Positions 16,131-24,900 of a stretch of 32,406 bases of DNA are shown piece by piece; within the stretch, counting starts at the first letter, position 1, and the number at the start of each line of letters is the position of its first letter. The notes under the pieces were generated by a model. That model did no database searches, was not told where the DNA came from, and worked only from the letters and a program-made list of their open reading frames with translations. The DNA is taken from the NCBI GenBank assembly GCA_044426075.1, contig JAWXUT010000005.1, forward strand, positions 1 to 32,406, given 5' to 3'. This DNA is from JAWXUT01 sp044426075 (GTDB lineage: Bacteria; Bacillota; Clostridia; Christensenellales; DTU072). Position numbers and translations under genes: made by a program.

Positions 16131-16388
16131 ATGAACGGATTTAGTAATTTTGGCGGTGCAGGATACAACTCTTGCGGTGCAAATGAAGCAAATGATTGTG
16201 GTTGCAACACCGGTTGCAATACTGGTTGCGGTGGAAACTGCTGCTGGTTGATTATAATTTATTTGCTATGTAGCTGTGGATGCGGTGGCAATGGTGGCTT
16301 CGGCGGTAGCTGTGGCAACGGATGTGGCGACTGTAGCTGTATTTTGATTCTACTTTTACTCTGCTGTTGTGGCGGATGCGGAAGATAG
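16131..16388 (+). CDS. Small Gly/Cys-rich protein with two hydrophobic-cysteine repeats
   Basis: An 85-aa protein with 18 cysteines (about one residue in five) and abundant Gly and Asn. Two similar modules, NCCWLIIIYLLCSCGCGG and DCSCILILLLLCCCGGCG, look like an internal duplication; each is a short hydrophobic stretch between cysteine clusters. It resembles the high-cysteine, chorion-like small proteins annotated in Clostridia (HCB-type), whose role is unproven and sometimes linked to spore surface layers; I assign no function. Start support is good: AGGAGG ends 8 bases before the ATG. It is a single-gene unit on the plus strand, converging on the zincin gene with a shared terminator. The frame is believable despite low complexity because of the ribosome binding site and terminator. 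Confidence 0.8.
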   Translation: MNGFSNFGGAGYNSCGANEANDCGCNTGCNTGCGGNCCWLIIIYLLCSCGCGGNGGFGGSCGNGCGDCSCILILLLLCCCGGCGR

Positions 16389-16393
16389 TTTCT

Positions 16394-16430
16394 AAAAAAA
16401 TGCCTATCCGTTAATTTGGATAGGCATTTA
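16394..16430. terminator. Bidirectional terminator between the Cys-rich gene and the zincin gene
   Basis: A 12-bp perfect stem (16398-16409 with 16418-16429) and an 8-base loop. Seven As on the left give a U-run for the minus-strand gene. On the plus strand the tail is the UUU of the stem followed by AACAUUUU, so termination is probably stronger for the minus direction. Confidence 0.8.
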
Positions 16431-16439
16431 ACATTTTAA

Positions 16440-16967
16440 CTAGTTTTGCAACTCCACTGTAAACGCTGGTTCGTTGGGATCGTCATATATCTTTGCATAT
16501 TTTGGATATTTAATTGCTTTTGCAATCATCATAAAATCTCCCGCGCCGCCAGAAAACACCAGTGCAAAAAGTATCACATATGCATAGCCCCAATACATTA
16601 CGGCAAATATCATAGGCACAATGCCCAAAACAAGCGTTGGCATAACAAGAATTACAATATACTGCCACACCTTTACCTCTTTTGAAGAATGGCAATAAAC
16701 CGCTGTCATATTTTTCGCGATGCCAAACTTTAAATCTTTTAATCGTGATCCAAATATGATAAAAAACATTGCGTGCACAATTTCGTGAAGAAATATTAAA
16801 ATGCAATAGGCAATGCAAGCAACAAATATATCCCAAATGCCCAAAGACAAACCGCTGTCAAAACAAGTAAATTTTATGGCGCACGCAACAATTACTGCAA
16901 CTAACAGCATTACAATTGTTAGCACCATTGCTCGCCTTATATCAATTGTTTCTTTAACCTTTAGCAT
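16440..16967 (-). CDS. DUF3267-like membrane zincin (putative metalloprotease)
   Basis: A 175-aa integral membrane protein with about four TM segments (near residues 13-31, 44-70, 104-124 and 127-147). A zinc-binding HEIVH motif at 61-65 sits within a hydrophobic helix, and an Asp in FSGGAGDFMMIAKA near the last helix could be the third ligand. This arrangement fits the DUF3267 putative zincin family of Firmicutes; substrate and biological role are unknown. GGAGG lies 13 bases upstream of the ATG, a longer spacing than usual, with no nearer in-frame start. It stands alone on the minus strand between two terminators. Confidence 0.82.
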   Translation of the reverse strand: MLKVKETIDIRRAMVLTIVMLLVAVIVACAIKFTCFDSGLSLGIWDIFVACIAYCILIFLHEIVHAMFFIIFGSRLKDLKFGIAKNMTAVYCHSSKEVKVWQYIVILVMPTLVLGIVPMIFAVMYWGYAYVILFALVFSGGAGDFMMIAKAIKYPKYAKIYDDPNEPAFTVELQN

Positions 16968-17035
16968 ATTATTATTCTGCCCTCCTTAATGCAACACTTC
17001 ATAAATTGTATCACTATAAATAAGAAGTTTTTTTA

Positions 17036-17072
17036 TATAAAAAGCCCAAACCGCATTGCTACAGTGTGGGCT
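17036..17072 (-). terminator. Rho-independent terminator after rny
   Basis: The minus-strand RNA forms AGCCCACACUGU paired with UGCGGUUUGGGCU (one mismatch, two G-U wobbles that pair only on this strand), followed by UUUUUAUAU. It lies 20 bases past the rny stop. Confidence 0.8.
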
Positions 17073-17091
17073 AATATTTGTTTTTTAGTTA

Positions 17092-18699
17092 CTATTTTGC
17101 GAATTCAACGCTACGCAACTCACGAATTACATTTACCTTGATTTGACCAGGATATTCAAGTTCTTCCTCAAGTTTGCGAGCTATATCGCGTGCCATTAAA
17201 ATTGTTGACGCATCATCAACTTTGTTTGGTTGAACGATAACCCTAATTTCTCTACCCGCTTGAATAGCATATGATTGCTCTACGCCAGCAAATGAATTTG
17301 CAATACCTTCAAGTTTCTCTAGGCGTTTTACATAGAATTCAATTGACTCACGTCTTGCACCAGGTCTTGCGCCACTGATTGCATCAGCTGCTTGAACAAG
17401 CACAGCCTCAACAGTAGTTGCTTCAACATCGCCGTGATGAGCCTCAATTGCGTGAATAACGCGATCGTTTTCTTTGTATTTTTTAGCAAGTTCAACACCA
17501 ATTTGAACGTGAGTGCCCTCGTATTCGTGGTCAACAGACTTACCGATATCGTGTAGCAAACCAGCTCTCTTTGCAAGTTTAACATCAGCACCAACTTCTT
17601 GTGCTAACAATCCCGCCAAATATGAAACTTCTAGTGAATGCTTCAACACATTTTGGCCATAACTTGTACGATACATCATTCTGCCCAACAATTTAACCAA
17701 CTCTGGGTGGATACCAAACAATCCCGCATCAAATACTGCTGAATCGCCGGCTTCCTTAATTGTAGCATCCATATCACGACGTACTCTATCTGCAACTTCT
17801 TCAATTCTGCCTGGATGAATTCTGCCGTCAGAAACCAACTTTTGTAGTGTTAAACGAGCAATTTCGCGACGAACTGGATCAAAACTTGATAGTGTTACTA
17901 CGTCTGGGGTGTCGTCAATTATGATATCAACTCCAGTTGTGGACTCAAGCGCTTTGATATTTCTACCAACTCTACCGATTATCCTACCTTTCATATCTTC
18001 GCTAGGAAGCTCTACTACTGAAATTGTTGATTCTGCAACTTGGTCAACTGCACATTTTTGAATTGCAAGTGCAACTATGTTTTGTGCTTTTTTATCGCCC
18101 TCTTCTTTTGCTTGACGCTCAATATCTTTTACGATTAGCGCGGCTTCTCTGCGAGCTTCTTCTACGATTGACTCTTTGATTATTTCTTTTGCTTCTTCTT
18201 TTGTTAAGCCAGCAACTTTTTCTAACTCTGCGTCCATTTTGTCGCGATGTAGTTGTGCTTCAACTTCTAACTCTCTTAATTTTACCTCACGAGCTTCTAA
18301 CTCTTTGCGGATTTTGTCATTTAAATCTATTTTTCTGTCTAGGACGTCTTCTTTCTTTGTTAAACTATCTTCTTTTTGATTTAACCTTGACTCCTGTCTT
18401 TGCATTTCTGCTCTGCGATCGCGTGATTCTTTTTCAAATTCATTCCTTAATCTGAGTTGCTCTTCTTTAGCGTCTAACTGTGCGTCTTTACGCAATGTTT
18501 TTGCCTCTAATAAAGCGTCTTCTTTAATTCTAATTGCTTCAGTTTCTGCGTCTAGTTTCTTTTTTTGTTGTAATTTAAGACAAATGATGTATCCAGCGGC
18601 AATTCCTATTGCTACGCCAACAACAATTGTCAATATAATTATTACTGCTAGCAAGCCACCGCTTACCGATGCAGACAATAATGTTATACTGTTTGGCAT
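17092..18699 (-). CDS. rny: Ribonuclease Y
   Basis: RNase Y, 535 aa, the membrane-anchored endoribonuclease that starts mRNA decay in many Firmicutes. An N-terminal TM (about residues 15-40) precedes a long charged coiled coil (about 45-200). The KH domain shows GRIIGRVGRNIKALE. The metal-binding HD domain shows HSLEVSYLAGLLAQE and AGLLHDIGKSVDHEYEGTH, followed by the family's C-terminal region. GGAGG is 5 bases before the ATG. It follows recA in the usual recA-rny order but is a separate transcription unit, with its own consensus promoter and a recA terminator between the two. Confidence 0.97.
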   Translation of the reverse strand: MPNSITLLSASVSGGLLAVIIILTIVVGVAIGIAAGYIICLKLQQKKKLDAETEAIRIKEDALLEAKTLRKDAQLDAKEEQLRLRNEFEKESRDRRAEMQRQESRLNQKEDSLTKKEDVLDRKIDLNDKIRKELEAREVKLRELEVEAQLHRDKMDAELEKVAGLTKEEAKEIIKESIVEEARREAALIVKDIERQAKEEGDKKAQNIVALAIQKCAVDQVAESTISVVELPSEDMKGRIIGRVGRNIKALESTTGVDIIIDDTPDVVTLSSFDPVRREIARLTLQKLVSDGRIHPGRIEEVADRVRRDMDATIKEAGDSAVFDAGLFGIHPELVKLLGRMMYRTSYGQNVLKHSLEVSYLAGLLAQEVGADVKLAKRAGLLHDIGKSVDHEYEGTHVQIGVELAKKYKENDRVIHAIEAHHGDVEATTVEAVLVQAADAISGARPGARRESIEFYVKRLEKLEGIANSFAGVEQSYAIQAGREIRVIVQPNKVDDASTILMARDIARKLEEELEYPGQIKVNVIRELRSVEFAK

Positions 18700-18718
18700 A
18701 TGAACCTCCTATTTATTT

Positions 18719-18751
18719 GTGCACCAATCTGTTGACAGACCGCTTATGCAC
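18719..18751 (-). promoter_or_regulatory. 5'-terminal stem-loop in the rny leader
   Basis: Nested inverted repeats GTGCA/TGCAC (18719-18723 with 18747-18751) and TCTGT/ACAGA (18728-18732 with 18735-18739). The predicted transcript start near 18754 would place this structure at the extreme 5' end of rny mRNA, ending about 10 bases before GGAGG. Confidence 0.45.
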
Positions 18752-18760
18752 GCCACTACA

Positions 18761-18789
18761 ATTGTACTATAAAATTGCATTTTTGTCAA
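18761..18789 (-). promoter_or_regulatory. Consensus sigma-A promoter for rny
   Basis: On the minus strand a perfect TTGACA (18784-18789), a 17-base spacer and TACAAT (18761-18766). The rest of the interval between rny and recA is AT-rich, with only this promoter, the leader hairpin and the recA terminator visible. Confidence 0.85.
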
Positions 18790-18895
18790 TGCATAATTTG
18801 TTTTTATTTTACTTTATTGTTTTATTTATATTATATACCAATTTATACATATTCAAATCTGCAATTAAACTTTTTATTTATTTGCCGGATTATAA

Positions 18896-18930
18896 CAAAA
18901 ATGCACACTTCGGGTATCCAAAGTGTGCAA
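18896..18930 (-). terminator. Rho-independent terminator after recA
   Basis: The stem TGCACACTT/AAGTGTGCA (18921-18929 with 18902-18910) has a ten-base loop and is followed on the minus strand by TTTTTG. It lies 18 bases past the recA stop. Confidence 0.82.
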
Positions 18931-18947
18931 ATATGGTGTTTGAACTA

Positions 18948-19955
18948 TTAAAATTGTTCTCTAATTTTTTCCGCAATCTCTTCCGCAATTTCTGGATTTG
19001 CCTTTAAGAATTTTGATGTTTTATCTTTACCTTGACCGATTTTTTCGTCATTGTAACTAAACCAAGCACCCGACTTAACAATGATACCCATTTCAACAGC
19101 GGCGTCAATAATGCAACCCATTGTGCTTATGCCTTCGCCATAAATAGTATCATATTCAACTACTTTAAATGGAGCTGCAAGTTTATTTTTTATAACTTTT
19201 ACTTTTGTGCGTGAACCAATAATATTTGTGCCATCTTTAATTGCTTCACCCTTTCTAACATCTAGCCTCAAACTGCTGTAGAATTTAAGTGCTTTTCCGC
19301 CAGTAGTTGTTTCTGGGCTACCAAACATAACGCCAACTTTTTCCCTCAATTGGTTAATAAATACAACGCAAGTGTTGGTTCTATTTATATGAGCTGTAAG
19401 TTTTCTTAGCGCTTGTGACATCAATCTTGCTTGCAATCCGATATGTGAATCACCCATTTCGCCGTCAATTTCTGCCTTTGGAGTAAGGGCTGCAACTGAG
19501 TCAACAACAACCAAATCAACGCTGCCACTACGCACCAATTCTTCTGTAATATCTAGCGCTTGTTCTCCATTATCTGGCTGAGAAACATACAAAGTATGTA
19601 AATCAACACCCAATTTTTGTGCATAAGTTGGATCTAGCGCGTGTTCTGCATCAATAAAAGCTGCAATGCCACCTAATTTTTGCGCTTCAGCTATAACGTG
19701 CAAAGCAAGTGTTGTTTTGCCAGATGACTCTGGGCCATAAACCTCAACAACCCTTCCTCTTGGGAAACCGCCTACACCTATCGCCCTATCCAACAGAATG
19801 CAGCCTGTGGGGATGACATCAATTTTGATTTTTTCTTCGCTATCGAGTGTCATAATTGAGCCTTTGCCAAAGTTCTTTTCAATATTAGCAAGTGCGTCAG
19901 CCAACGCTTTTTTTCTTGTTTCGCTTGAAATTGCGCCTTTCTTTTTGTCTTCCAT
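18948..19955 (-). CDS. recA: RecA recombinase
   Basis: RecA, 335 aa, the ATP-dependent strand-exchange filament protein that also triggers the SOS response where LexA is present. Visible are the N-terminal helix (RKKALADALANIEKNFGKGSIM), Walker A GPESSGKTT, Walker B LVVVDSVAALTP, the L1/L2 region with NQLREKVGVMFGSPETTTGGKALKFYSS, and a short C-terminus. It lacks the long acidic tail of proteobacterial RecA, as is normal in Firmicutes. GGAG precedes the ATG by 5 bases. It begins 12 bases after cinA with no promoter or LexA-like site between them, so expression must come from upstream in the ftsK-rimO-cinA operon. Confidence 0.98.
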   Translation of the reverse strand: MEDKKKGAISSETRKKALADALANIEKNFGKGSIMTLDSEEKIKIDVIPTGCILLDRAIGVGGFPRGRVVEVYGPESSGKTTLALHVIAEAQKLGGIAAFIDAEHALDPTYAQKLGVDLHTLYVSQPDNGEQALDITEELVRSGSVDLVVVDSVAALTPKAEIDGEMGDSHIGLQARLMSQALRKLTAHINRTNTCVVFINQLREKVGVMFGSPETTTGGKALKFYSSLRLDVRKGEAIKDGTNIIGSRTKVKVIKNKLAAPFKVVEYDTIYGEGISTMGCIIDAAVEMGIIVKSGAWFSYNDEKIGQGKDKTSKFLKANPEIAEEIAEKIREQF

Positions 19956-19967
19956 AGTTTCTCCTTT

Positions 19968-20636
19968 TTATAAATCACTAAGATTCAGTATATGTTGTAT
20001 TGCAAAGTGCATAGCACAATTGCTTGCTTGTTGCCTTATTTGTTGCCTATCGCCAGTAAATTCCATGCGGTGAACCTCACTTGACTCTTCACTACACACG
20101 GCGATATACACCAGACCTACGGGTTTTTCTTCACTGCCGCCAGTAGGACCCGCTATTCCCGTTGTTGCTACTGCAATGTTCGCACCATTTTCAATAAGCC
20201 CGTTGACCATTTCTATTGCCGTTTCTTTGCTGACAGCGCCGTGCAAGTCCAATGTGTTTGAGTCAACCCCTAACCTATCTATTTTTGCTTGATTGCTATA
20301 TGAAACAATGCCTTCGCCAAAAACATTAGATGCATTTGGTACGCTGACAATTGATGAAGCTATCATTCCACCCGTGCAACTTTCAGCTGTTGCAATTATC
20401 AACTCTTCTTCTAGCAGTGTTTCCACTAAAGTTTCAGCTAAACCTTTGCCGTCAGTGCTGTATATTTCCTCCTCAAAAGCATCCAAAACATCACAAATAT
20501 CCTCTTGCTCGGAATCAATAGATATCACATAATCCATACACTCTCCGCGCAACGCGTACGACAAGTTTGGGCACGCCTCTTTCATTGTGTCTTCAATATA
20601 TTGTTTTGTAGATACTAATCTGATTTGTTTATACAT
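19968..20636 (-). CDS. cinA: Short CinA: KH-like domain plus nicotinamide-nucleotide amidase (PncC) domain
   Basis: A 222-aa protein matching the C-terminal half of CinA. Residues 1-60 resemble the KH-type linker of full-length CinA. From about residue 66 the PncC domain is clear: LLEEELIIATAESCTGGMIASSIVSVPNASNVFGEGIVSYSN, then GAVSKETA and the catalytic-site ATTGIAGPTGG. PncC-type enzymes deamidate nicotinamide mononucleotide in NAD salvage. The N-terminal COG1058/MoaB-like domain (about 170 residues) of standard CinA is absent, and the 17 bases between it and rimO leave no room for it. The gene has a proper start (GAGGG, then ATG), so it is a short form and not a broken gene. It is adjacent to recA as usual. 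Confidence 0.88.
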   Translation of the reverse strand: MYKQIRLVSTKQYIEDTMKEACPNLSYALRGECMDYVISIDSEQEDICDVLDAFEEEIYSTDGKGLAETLVETLLEEELIIATAESCTGGMIASSIVSVPNASNVFGEGIVSYSNQAKIDRLGVDSNTLDLHGAVSKETAIEMVNGLIENGANIAVATTGIAGPTGGSEEKPVGLVYIAVCSEESSEVHRMEFTGDRQQIRQQASNCAMHFAIQHILNLSDL

Positions 20637-20653
20637 AACACCCTCTATTAAAG

Positions 20654-21973
20654 TTATTTTATCGCTGCTCCATATAAGTTGAAGTCGGTTTTAGCTATTT
20701 TTATATCATAAATGTTGCCTACATTTACGGGGAAGTCTGAAGTAAAATACACCAATGTATCTATATCTGGCGCGTTTTGCTCGCTTCTGCCATAGAACAT
20801 TTGTTTATCATAATCAATGCCCTCATAAATAACCTTTACATTTTTGCCAACGTATTTTTTGTGGTTTGCAACAATAACTTCGGATTGAATTGCACTAAGC
20901 ATTTCTTCCCTTGATTTTTTAACACTATCTTCAATTTGGTTATCCATTTTAGCAGCAGCAGTACCCTCTTCTTGTGAATATGCAAAAAATCCAGCATAAT
21001 CAATAATACCACTTGATATGAATTCTTTGAGGTTTTCAAATTCCTTTTCAGTCTCACCTGGAAAGCCAACAATAAACGAACTTCTTATTGCAATATCGCT
21101 ATTTGATGCCTTTAGCCTAGCAAGTAAATCTCTAATTTGACCCTCACGAGAACGCCTATTCATACGCTTTAATACTTCGTTGTCGATATGCTGAAGCGGA
21201 ATATCAATATAATTACATATGCGCTCTTCCGAATTTATTAATTCAATTATCTCATCATCAACAAGTTCTGGATACATATACAACAATCTTATGCGCGCAA
21301 CATCTAGTTTAAGCAGTTCTTTTATCAACTCCTTCAACATAAATTTACCATACAAATCTTGACCATATCGCGTTGTATCTTGACCAACAAGCATTATTTC
21401 TTTTACACCATTGTCAACAAGTTGTTTAGCTTCATTAAGGATATCTTCCATTTTATAACTGCGGAAACGACCTCTAATAAAAGGTATTGCGCAATATGTA
21501 CAGAAGTTGTTGCACCCCTCAGATATTTTTAAATATGCATAGTGGGCTGGCGTTGTTAGCACTCTGCCTTCCATAAAATCAGCGTTTTCTGGCATAATAA
21601 CTACGCCTTCTTTGTCGTCGACCAATTCCGCTATTTTTTCATAGCTGTTTATGCCCACAAACAAATCAACTTCGGGCATAGAATCTTTAACTTCTTGTGC
21701 ATATCTCTCTGCAAAACAGCCCATTACAACAAGTTTTTTGCATTTGCCGACGCGCTTTTGCTCTGCATATTCAAAAATAGCATCAATGCTTTCTTCTTTT
21801 GCCGAATCAATAAATGCGCACGTATTTATTACAATTATCTCCGCTTCACTTGCGTCTTGCACAAGCTGAAATCCCGATTCTTGCAACTTATATAGTACCT
21901 TTTCTGCATCAACTCTGTTTTTATCACAACCTAGTGACACCATTCCGATTGTTGTTTTATGTGTTTTTGCCAT
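20654..21973 (-). CDS. rimO: Ribosomal protein S12 methylthiotransferase RimO
   Basis: RimO, 439 aa, a radical SAM enzyme that adds a methylthio group to an Asp of ribosomal protein S12. The N-terminal UPF0004 domain has the three cluster-binding cysteines C16 (SLGCDKN), C52 (NTCAFI) and C86 (MGCFAERY). The radical SAM motif CNNFCTYC uses C154, C158 and C161. A C-terminal TRAM domain closes the protein. SLGCDKNRVD is diagnostic of RimO over MiaB. Its ATG overlaps the ftsK stop by one base. It is followed after 17 bases by cinA, without the pgsA gene usual at this point. Confidence 0.96.
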   Translation of the reverse strand: MAKTHKTTIGMVSLGCDKNRVDAEKVLYKLQESGFQLVQDASEAEIIVINTCAFIDSAKEESIDAIFEYAEQKRVGKCKKLVVMGCFAERYAQEVKDSMPEVDLFVGINSYEKIAELVDDKEGVVIMPENADFMEGRVLTTPAHYAYLKISEGCNNFCTYCAIPFIRGRFRSYKMEDILNEAKQLVDNGVKEIMLVGQDTTRYGQDLYGKFMLKELIKELLKLDVARIRLLYMYPELVDDEIIELINSEERICNYIDIPLQHIDNEVLKRMNRRSREGQIRDLLARLKASNSDIAIRSSFIVGFPGETEKEFENLKEFISSGIIDYAGFFAYSQEEGTAAAKMDNQIEDSVKKSREEMLSAIQSEVIVANHKKYVGKNVKVIYEGIDYDKQMFYGRSEQNAPDIDTLVYFTSDFPVNVGNIYDIKIAKTDFNLYGAAIK

Positions 21974-24900
21974 TAGTTATCTGTTCTTCCTTCTGCTATT
22001 TCTCTGTCGTATTCTTCAAGAGTATAGTAAATATCTCTACTTCTTGTTTGTGGATTATTTTCATATGAAATATATCCCCTTCTTGCCATAATGTTTACAA
22101 TTTTCTTGGCGCGTTTGTAGCCCAATCCACACTCTGTTTCTGCTTGTGATATGGATGCGCGCTGCGATATGATAAATTCGCTCAACACACGCCTTATCAT
22201 ATCCTCATTATCATTTTCCCAATCTTCTTTAGATATTGCTCCGCCCGTTTGTGAACCAGACTTTGCTGTTTCTGCCTTAGTTATAGCCTCTTCTGGTTCT
22301 CTTCTAAGACGCTCTTCAAGTGCTAAATCAAATTCCGCATCGTTGTTTTCTTTGATATAATCGCACACCGCTTTAACTTCGCGTGAAGTAACCAAACAAC
22401 CTTGCAGCCTTACAAATGGAGTATCACCGCCAAACAACATATCGCCTTTACCAAGCAAATTTTCAGCTCCGCCCTCATCAATAATAATGCGGCTATCTTG
22501 ATTGCTTCTAACCGCAAAAGCAACTGCGTTAGCAATATTTGATTTGATTAATCCCGTAATTACCTTTGCAACGGGGCGTTGTGTTGCAAGAACAATATGT
22601 ATGCCAGAAGCCCTACCTAGTTGGGCTAGTCTTACAATATATCCTTCAACAGAACCGCTCGATTGCATCATAAGGTCACTCATTTCATCAACAACAAGCA
22701 CCAATCTTGGCACAATAGGATTGCCCTTTTCAACTTGCATTGCGTTGTAATCTATAATGTCTCTAACGCCCTCATCTTCAAATATTTTGTAACGATTGTC
22801 CATTTCTTCAACCAACCATTCTAATAAAAGCACAGCTTGTTGTGGTTCTTTAACGCTTTCTCTAATAAGCATATGTGGCAACCCTTTATAAGAAACAGTC
22901 TCTACCCTTTTAGGATCAATTAACAATAGACGCATTTCGTCTGGCGTACAACTATAAAGTAGACCCATTAAAAGTGAATTTAAAAATACCGATTTACCTT
23001 GTCCAGTTGCACCCGCAACAAGCAAGTGTGGCAATGACGCTAGATTTGCAACGTGAGGTTTGCCCTCAATTGTTTGACCCATAGGAATAGGCAGTGTGCC
23101 CTTTTTCATCATACTGAAATCTCTACTGCAGATAACAGAACGCAATCCTACTGGCGTGCTAGTGTCGTTTTTCAGCTCAAATCCAACCGCATCTTTGTCT
23201 GGAATAGGTGCTAAAATATTTAAATGTGCTGTTTTTAGCTTCATTCTAAAATATGATTCTTGTTGCTTAACCTTGTTTGGTGCTATGCCCACGCCTAAAC
23301 AAACTTCATATCTTGTAAATGAAGGCCCCTTTATCGCGTTTATAACTTCACCAGAAATATTTACTTGACGCAAAACCTCTTCAATTGCAATTTTCATAGA
23401 ACTAAAGTTCTCTGGAAATGAAATCGCGTTATCTGGAAGCTGATCAAGTAGTGCTGTTGGAGGTGCAACATAAGGCCTTTTTGTATTAACTATGTGATTT
23501 ACTGGAGCTTTGCTAGCGGTTTCTTCTTTAACAACTGGCTTGCTGTAAACTGGAGCTTCATACCTTGGAGTTTCTACCACTGGTGCAGAATAAATTGGTG
23601 CCTCATATCTTGGTTCCTCTACTACTGGTGCAGAATAAATTGGTGCCTCGTATCTTGGTTCCTCAACTACTGGTGCGGAATAAATTGGTGCTTCGTATCT
23701 TGATTCCCCTACTACTGGTGCGGAAGCTGCTGGTGTTTCTTTTCTCAACATTCCACCAAAAAGTGAAGCATACGCATCGTGTTCTTCTTTTGAATATGAA
23801 CTATCTATGCTTCTTATTGCTTCGTGCAAACTTGTTGCTTGAATTTGCAATTCTTCTTCGCTATCTTTGCGACTTTCAGTGTCATATGGCCAAGTTTTTT
23901 CAGAATTATCTACCTTTTCTGCATCTGAGGCTTTACTAACACTACTTTGTTCTGGCGTGTTATTTATTGCATTTTCAATATTTCTGCCAAAATAATGCAG
24001 TGGATTTTCACTTGGTGCGACCGCGTCTTGTTGCGCATTTTGATACAACTCTGTAATTATTTTTTGTTGCTTGCTTAAATCTTCCTCGGGCTCTTCAACA
24101 AACTGCATTGTAGGCTGTTTTTGGTTGTTGCTACTTGTATTCATAAGGGCGTCAAATGATTTCTGAAAAGACATTCCCTCAAACACATTTGGAAAAGATT
24201 CTTGCTTTGCGCGGTCGTTGCCCATAAGCCTATTGTAGCTTTCTGTTTGTTGTTCACGCGCAACAGACTCTTCTGTTTTAATATCCGCAAATAACGTTGC
24301 TTTTAATTCTGGCTCCTTTGTTTTTGGAGCTCTTAATTTTTCGCCCAACAACTCTTGCATAACTTTTTCATATGAGGCAATTTGCTCATTTGATGTGTCA
24401 TTTACATCTTGCACCATTAGCCTTGGTTCCAACTCTTCTTTATCAAGATTGGTGGGTGTTGGATTGGTTTTCACAACAGACTTAACTGGTTTTTCTTCTT
24501 TTTTTGCAAAAATTGCTACTATTAATGGATAAATCGCGCATAAACATAGCAATGCTGTTATTACAAAACAAATTGATAAAGCAACAGCCGTATTGCTTCC
24601 GCAAATCCACAAAATTGGCGTTGTTATAATTGAAGCAATCATTCCACCAACTGTGCCATATCCATTTAGTGGTGCCAAAATATAACTATCATTTGAAGCA
24701 ATTAAATCGCTTGCAAGCATAATATGTAAAGTTGTAATAACAAAAACAGCTAGCAGAATATACACTACAACGCGCTTTTTGTTAACTGTTATGCGCTGAC
24801 CCATAGTGTACAACAACTGTGCAATCATACACACCGGTATTACTGCGCAAGATGCCCATCCAAATATTCCAACTACAAAATTGCGTGTAACTTCGGTTAA

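Noticed and set aside
16446..16836. Overlapping open frames on both strands within the zincin gene
   Set aside because: They lack ribosome binding sites and known motifs. The 175-aa frame has HEIVH and a membrane topology that fit a family.
18669..19007. A 112-codon plus-strand frame across the rny-recA interval
   Set aside because: It runs through the rny promoter and recA terminator, starts inside rny on the wrong strand and has no ribosome binding site.
23521..23721. Regularly spaced repeats that might suggest a CRISPR array
   Set aside because: The units are contiguous 45-bp tandem copies without spacers, in frame within ftsK and encoding APVVEEPRYEAPIYS-like peptides.
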